The notes beneath the pieces were generated by a model. The model saw only the letters and a list, made by a program, of their open reading frames with translations, was not told the origin of the DNA and made no database searches. From contig NZ_JBNFVY010000004.1 of the NCBI RefSeq assembly GCF_049943335.1, positions 265,824 through 329,823 on the forward strand: 64,000 nt of DNA. Direction: 5' to 3'. The stretch is from JBNFVY01 sp049943335. GTDB lineage: Bacteria > Pseudomonadota > Alphaproteobacteria > Rhodobacterales > Rhodobacteraceae. This document shows positions 60,135 to 64,000 of the stretch, piece by piece (within the stretch, counting starts at the first letter, position 1; each line of letters begins with the position of its first letter). Position numbers and translations under genes: made by a program.

Positions 60135-61469
60135 TCACCAATTGTCTTTGAACCACCGCACGGCGCGCTTCAGCGACCGCGCCGGATACCGTTCGGCCGG
60201 GATTTCGAAATCCCACCATTCGTCCTGCGGGTGGGCGGCAAACAAACACAGACCGACGGCGCTGGCAAAGGCCCCACCAGTTGCCGCTTGGGGCAGGCCC
60301 TGCACGCGCAACGGGCGGCCGATCCGCACTTGCTGCCCCAGGATCTTGGGCGCAAGGGTGTCCAGCCCCGGTATCTGGCTGCCCCCACCGGTCAGCACGA
60401 TTTGCTGGCTGGGCAGGTGATCGAAGCCGGCCGCATCCAGACAGCTGCGCACTTCTTCCAGAATTTCTTCGACCCGCGGCCGCATGATGGCAATCAATTC
60501 GGCCCGGCTGACCGCCCGGCGATCATGTTCCCAATCGCCGGTTTGCCCGCCGATTTCGATCATTTCGCGATCGTCCATGCCGGTGGCAACCAGCCCGCCG
60601 TAAAAGGTCTTGAGCCGCTCGGCCGTGGCAAAGGGCACCGAAAGCCCCATGGAAATGTCGCCCGTGACATGATCGCCGCCCATCCGCACGCTGTCAGCGT
60701 AAATCATGTGCTTCTTCATGAAGATCGACACGCCCGTGGTCCCGCCGCCCAGATCGATGCAGGCCGCGCCCAGTTCCTGTTCGTCTTCGACCAGCGCCGA
60801 AATGCCCGACACATAGCTGGAACTGGCCAGGCCCGCGACTTCCAGATCGCAGCGCTTGATGCAATGCAGCAGGTTCTGGATCGTGGGCCGGTCCACCGTG
60901 ACCATGTGCATGTCGGTTGTCAGAACATTGCCGATCTGTCCGCGCGGATCGCCCATGCCTGACCGGTGGTCGAGCGCGAAATTCACCGGCTGAGCGTGCA
61001 GCACATCGCGCTCGGCGCCGTAATCGGGCACCTCGCACGCCGCAAGCACGCGCGCGACATCCTGTTCTGTGACCTGTTCGCCCGCCACTTCGACACTGCC
61101 ATCCAGCCCGTAGGAGCGCGATCCACCCCCCGAAAAACAAGCAATGACATGATCAACCCGCGTCGCCGCCATTTTCTGGGCGGCCTGAACGGCGGTGCGA
61201 ATGGCGCGCTCGGTCTCGCCCATGGCCTCGACCTCGCCAAAGCGCATCCCGCGCGAACGCGTGGTCGCAGCCCCGATGACGCGAAACCGCGACTGCCCCG
61301 CCAGCGATCCGACCCCATCGCTTTCGCGCAGCCGGTCGGGGCCGTCGAACCGCAGGATCAGGCACGCGATTTTCGACGTGCCCACGTCAAGAATGGCAAT
61401 CACCCCGCGCTGCATGGCGGCTTGGCGGATATTGCGCATGGCACGTTGCGTGGCATATAGATCTTTCAT
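60135..61469 (-). CDS. ftsA: Cell division protein FtsA
   Basis: A 444-residue actin-like ATPase. It has AILDVGTSKIACLILRF at the N-terminus (phosphate 1), GAACIDLGGGTTGVSIF (phosphate 2) and IVLTGGGSQIPGLDTLA (adenosine site). The C-terminus ends in an amphipathic basic helix (SLKRAVRWFKDNW), the membrane-targeting sequence. It tethers FtsZ to the membrane. The start at ATG 61469 overlaps the ftsQ stop by one base (TGATG); the TTG one codon upstream is less likely. Confidence 0.97.
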   Translation of the reverse strand: MKDLYATQRAMRNIRQAAMQRGVIAILDVGTSKIACLILRFDGPDRLRESDGVGSLAGQSRFRVIGAATTRSRGMRFGEVEAMGETERAIRTAVQAAQKMAATRVDHVIACFSGGGSRSYGLDGSVEVAGEQVTEQDVARVLAACEVPDYGAERDVLHAQPVNFALDHRSGMGDPRGQIGNVLTTDMHMVTVDRPTIQNLLHCIKRCDLEVAGLASSSYVSGISALVEDEQELGAACIDLGGGTTGVSIFMKKHMIYADSVRMGGDHVTGDISMGLSVPFATAERLKTFYGGLVATGMDDREMIEIGGQTGDWEHDRRAVSRAELIAIMRPRVEEILEEVRSCLDAAGFDHLPSQQIVLTGGGSQIPGLDTLAPKILGQQVRIGRPLRVQGLPQAATGGAFASAVGLCLFAAHPQDEWWDFEIPAERYPARSLKRAVRWFKDNW

Positions 61470-62356
61470 CAATCCTCCGTTCCGAATTCGATGGCCCGAA
61501 TACGCCGAATTTCTTCGTTGGCCGCGGGGGCCATGCGAAGAGTCGGACGTCGGGGGTTGCGTAGATCAACGACCGTCAGGTCGCGTTCCAGAAGTTCTTG
61601 CGCCCGGTCCAGTGCGATCACCTGTTCAAGGGCGCGCACGGGTTGGACTTCGGGCAGCTGGATCCGCTGACCCCGGTCCAGCACCACGTCCCAGCGGCGT
61701 TCGCCCACCCGAACCAAGCCGCGCAACCGCCGCTTTATCGGACCGGCGGCGTTCAGAATATCCAATGCCTCGGCGACCGCGAATTGGGCCCCGTCCCCCG
61801 CAACCAGCGGCAGGTCCGGGCGGTCAGAGCGCGCATTCAGCACCGCGACGCGATGCCCTGTCCGGTCGAGCATTTCGACCCCATCCGCCCGCCGCCAGAC
61901 CAGCGCGGGAAGCCGTTCGGCGACATCGATCTGCAGGATGCCGCCCGGTTTGATCCGAAGATCGGCGCGCGACACGGCGTCCAGCTCTTCGATTGTGTTC
62001 TGGATTTCGGGCAGGTCCAGATCGAACGATGTGATCGGGAATTCGATGGGGACCAGCGCGCGGATATCGGCGGCAACCGTTTCGCTTGCGCCATCGATCG
62101 CCATGAGCTTGACCATGAATTCGGGGCGTTCTTCGACCGAGCGCCGCACCTCGGCGATGGTATCGATGACGTTCTGACGGTTGGTTTCTTGCGCGAACCA
62201 AAAGGCGGCCGCGCCAAACGTCAGGGCGGCGGGCAAACCTGCGCGCAACAAAAACCGAAAGCCCGGCGTCAGCCACAGCCGGTTGGCCCGATAGGCCAGA
62301 CGCGAGGGCGCGGGATCGCGGCGGCGGGCGCGTTTGTCACCGCTCACCTGTTGCAT
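61469..62356 (-). CDS. ftsQ: Cell division protein FtsQ
   Basis: A 295-residue bitopic membrane protein. A basic N-terminal cytoplasmic tail (RARRRDPAPSRL) is followed by one transmembrane helix at about residues 33-55. A periplasmic POTRA domain and FtsQ beta-domain follow (VRRSVEERPEFMVKLMAIDGAS, then ERLPALVWRRADGVEMLDRTGHRVAVL). It links the early and late division proteins with FtsB/FtsL. The ATG lies within ddl, overlapping its end by 13 bp. Confidence 0.93.
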   Translation of the reverse strand: MQQVSGDKRARRRDPAPSRLAYRANRLWLTPGFRFLLRAGLPAALTFGAAAFWFAQETNRQNVIDTIAEVRRSVEERPEFMVKLMAIDGASETVAADIRALVPIEFPITSFDLDLPEIQNTIEELDAVSRADLRIKPGGILQIDVAERLPALVWRRADGVEMLDRTGHRVAVLNARSDRPDLPLVAGDGAQFAVAEALDILNAAGPIKRRLRGLVRVGERRWDVVLDRGQRIQLPEVQPVRALEQVIALDRAQELLERDLTVVDLRNPRRPTLRMAPAANEEIRRIRAIEFGTED

Positions 62357-63258
62357 GATGCGTCCTCGACCATCCAGCGACAGAACTGCCCAAGCGTCAT
62401 GCCCACGGCCCGCGCCTGTTCAGGCGACAGGGACGTTGGGGCCATGCCGGGTTGGGTGTTGACCTCAAGCAGGACAAGCCCGTCGAGACCGCGCGTCTCG
62501 TCCCAACGAAAATCGGTGCGACTGACACCGCGACAGCCAAGCGCCTTGTGCGCGCGCAGGGCATAATCCAGGCAGGCGGCACGAATTTCGGCGGGAATAT
62601 TGGCGGGCACCTCGTGGCGCGATCCGCCGGGCGTGTACTTGGCATCATAATCGTACCAGCCGTCGGTGATGATGTCCGTCACCTCCAGCGCGCGATCCCC
62701 CATCACCGTGGTCGTCAATTCGCGCCCAGGCACATAGGTTTCGACCATCACCGTCTGTGGCATGTCGCCTGACAGCTTCGGCGGCCCGTTCGCGGCCTCG
62801 TGCACAAGGTAGACCCCCACCGACGAGCCTTCGTTGTTCGGCTTGACCACATAGGGCGGCGCCATCACATGGCGCGCCGCCACGTCGGACTTGCGCGCCA
62901 GAACGCTTTCCACGACCGGCAGGCCAGCGCGGCGAAAGGTGATCTTCGAACGTTCCTTGTCCATCGCCAGCGCCGAGGCCAGAACGCCCGAATGGGTATA
63001 GGGAATGCCCAGCCATTCCAGCAGGCCCTGCACGCAGCCATCTTCGCCCCAGCGACCATGAAGTGCGTTGAACACCACGTCTGGCATCACGTCGGCAAGG
63101 CGCACGGCAAGAGAGCGGTCGGCGTCCAGCTCGACCACTTCGAAACCTTCCCCGCGAAGGGCGTCAGCGCATTCGCGCCCACTGGATAACGACACCTCGC
63201 GCTCAGCCGAGGGGCCACCCATGATTACCGCCACTTTCGGGGATGTCTTGGCTGACAT
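62344..63258 (-). CDS. ddl: D-alanine--D-alanine ligase
   Basis: A 304-residue ATP-grasp ligase. It has VAVIMGGPSAEREVSLSSG (N-terminal), FNALHGRWGEDGCVQGLLEWLGIPYTHS and VKPNNEGSSVGVYLV. The C-terminal GVSRTDFRWDETRG and LEVNTQPGMAPTSLSPEQA motifs hold metal ligands. It makes D-Ala-D-Ala for peptidoglycan. The start at ATG 63258 (MSAKTSPK) is chosen; a GTG two codons upstream (63264) is also possible. It follows murB by 93 bp. Confidence 0.95.
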   Translation of the reverse strand: MSAKTSPKVAVIMGGPSAEREVSLSSGRECADALRGEGFEVVELDADRSLAVRLADVMPDVVFNALHGRWGEDGCVQGLLEWLGIPYTHSGVLASALAMDKERSKITFRRAGLPVVESVLARKSDVAARHVMAPPYVVKPNNEGSSVGVYLVHEAANGPPKLSGDMPQTVMVETYVPGRELTTTVMGDRALEVTDIITDGWYDYDAKYTPGGSRHEVPANIPAEIRAACLDYALRAHKALGCRGVSRTDFRWDETRGLDGLVLLEVNTQPGMAPTSLSPEQARAVGMTLGQFCRWMVEDASCNR

Positions 63259-63351
63259 GCCCACTCGGTGTGCCTCGTTCGGCCCCGTTATCGGGGCTCT
63301 TTCGCTTTGGTTGTCTACCGCTTTGACCCGCTTTGACGCGTGCTTTTGCGG

Positions 63352-64000
63352 CTATTTATCCGGTGCCGGTTCGCCGACCCGTTTGATTTCCCACTCTAAC
63401 CTTATGCCAGCGTTCTGGAAAACCCTTTTTCGCACTTCCTCGCCCAGTTTTTCCAGATCGGCGGCGGTGGCGGTGCCAGTGTTGATCATGAAGTTGGGGT
63501 GCTTTTCGCTCATCTGGGCGCCGCCGATTGAAAAACCGCGCAAGCCGGCATCGTCAATCACCTTCCACGCCTTCAGGTCATGCACATCGTCGGCCTTTCC
63601 GGTGCTGGAAAAACCGGCCGGATTGCGAAAGGTGCTGCCCGCGCTGCGATCCTTGGTGGGCTGGGTGGCATCGCGCTTGGCCAGTTGGTCGGCCATCCGC
63701 GCGCCAAGCACGTCGGGATCTGCCGACGCGCCTTGGAAAAGCGCCGACACAACCACCGCCCCCTCGGGCAGATCCGACGACCGATAGGCCAGCGACAAAG
63801 ACGCAGCCGACAGCGTCTGGCGGCGCCCATCGCGCAAGATCACATCGACTTCGATCAGGTGGTCAGCCACGTAAGACCCGTAGCACCCCGCATTCATCGT
63901 GACCGCACCGCCGATCGCGCCGGGAATGGTGCGCAAAAAGGTCAGGTCCACGCCTGCCGCCGCTGCCTTGCGCGCGACATGGGCATCCAGCGCGCCGGCG
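63352..64000 (-). CDS. murB: UDP-N-acetylmuramate dehydrogenase, partial
   Basis: The C-terminal ~215 residues of MurB; the N-terminal FAD-binding part lies beyond the right edge. The frame is open to base 64000. Visible signatures are LTFLRTIPGAIGGAVTMNAGCYGSYVAD, RDATQPTKDRSAGSTFRNPAGFSS (core with the active-site Ser in GSTFRNP) and GGAQMSEKHPNFMINTG. MurB reduces UDP-GlcNAc enolpyruvate with NADPH to UDP-MurNAc. It is upstream of ddl in the division cluster. Confidence 0.95.
   Translation of the reverse strand, partial: AGALDAHVARKAAAAGVDLTFLRTIPGAIGGAVTMNAGCYGSYVADHLIEVDVILRDGRRQTLSAASLSLAYRSSDLPEGAVVVSALFQGASADPDVLGARMADQLAKRDATQPTKDRSAGSTFRNPAGFSSTGKADDVHDLKAWKVIDDAGLRGFSIGGAQMSEKHPNFMINTGTATAADLEKLGEEVRKRVFQNAGIRLEWEIKRVGEPAPDK

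Noticed and set aside
1..64000. CRISPR arrays, prophage, transposases, tRNA or rRNA genes
   Set aside because: No regularly spaced repeats, no phage structural or integrase-like protein, no transposase motif, and no cloverleaf-like sequence could be recognised by eye on either strand.

Overview
The window is a high-GC chromosomal segment from an alphaproteobacterium of the Rhodobacteraceae/Roseobacter group. The evidence is a nuo operon with the Rhodobacter-type extended NuoE and extra ORFs, a leucine/isovalerate operon, the bolA/J-domain/cobS/cobT block, and the murB-ddl-ftsQAZ-lpxC-bamD-recN division cluster. No rRNA, tRNA, CRISPR array, prophage or insertion sequence was recognised. The genus cannot be fixed from sequence reading alone.

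Layout. (1) 1-6369, minus: complex I operon nuoA-B-C-[sulfotransferase]-D-[exported 95 aa protein]-E-[membrane/HhH protein]-[DUF5337]-F, with nuoF cut by the left edge. (2) 6764-14153, minus: leucine catabolism operon (isovaleryl-CoA dehydrogenase, methylcrotonyl-CoA carboxylase, HMG-CoA lyase). Four small or accessory genes are interleaved, almost all with 1-4 bp overlaps, and a perfect 14-bp palindrome lies upstream. (3) 14286-16180, minus: DegT-type aminotransferase and a Gph-type HAD phosphatase. (4) 16285-20135, plus: glmU-glmS-alkD-like, the UDP-GlcNAc precursor pathway coupled to a DNA alkylation repair gene. (5) 20142-24573: small secreted protein, lipoprotein, moaA, and two M20 metallopeptidases. 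(6) 24786-30627, plus: complete oligopeptide-type ABC importer, divergent from the M20 pair. (7) 30751-33816, minus: pntAB transhydrogenase. (8) 34511-42434: GNAT, c-type cytochrome, class I amidotransferase, a 59 aa membrane protein, pepN, a lytic transglycosylase lipoprotein, gatB and a DUF4177 protein. (9) 42899-48704: bolA (minus) divergent from a J-domain protein, then cobS and cobT with two exported proteins between them. (10) 48804-54184: M24 aminopeptidase P, DUF427, a CLC transporter, and a D-lactate-dehydrogenase-like flavoprotein. (11) 54341-64000, minus: recN, bamD, lpxC, ftsZ, ftsA, ftsQ, ddl, murB (cut by the right edge).

Most of the window is housekeeping. The most unusual parts are the accessory genes embedded in the respiratory and catabolic operons. 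These are a sulfotransferase between nuoC and nuoD, two paralogous helix-hairpin-helix tails in adjacent nuo genes, and unrecognised genes translationally coupled inside the liu operon. Also of note are two exported proteins between cobS and cobT, a candidate DnaA box with GANTC sites between ftsA and ftsZ, and a CLC protein with a valine where exchangers carry the proton glutamate. I see no single large undescribed system. All family assignments come from motif recognition, not database searches.
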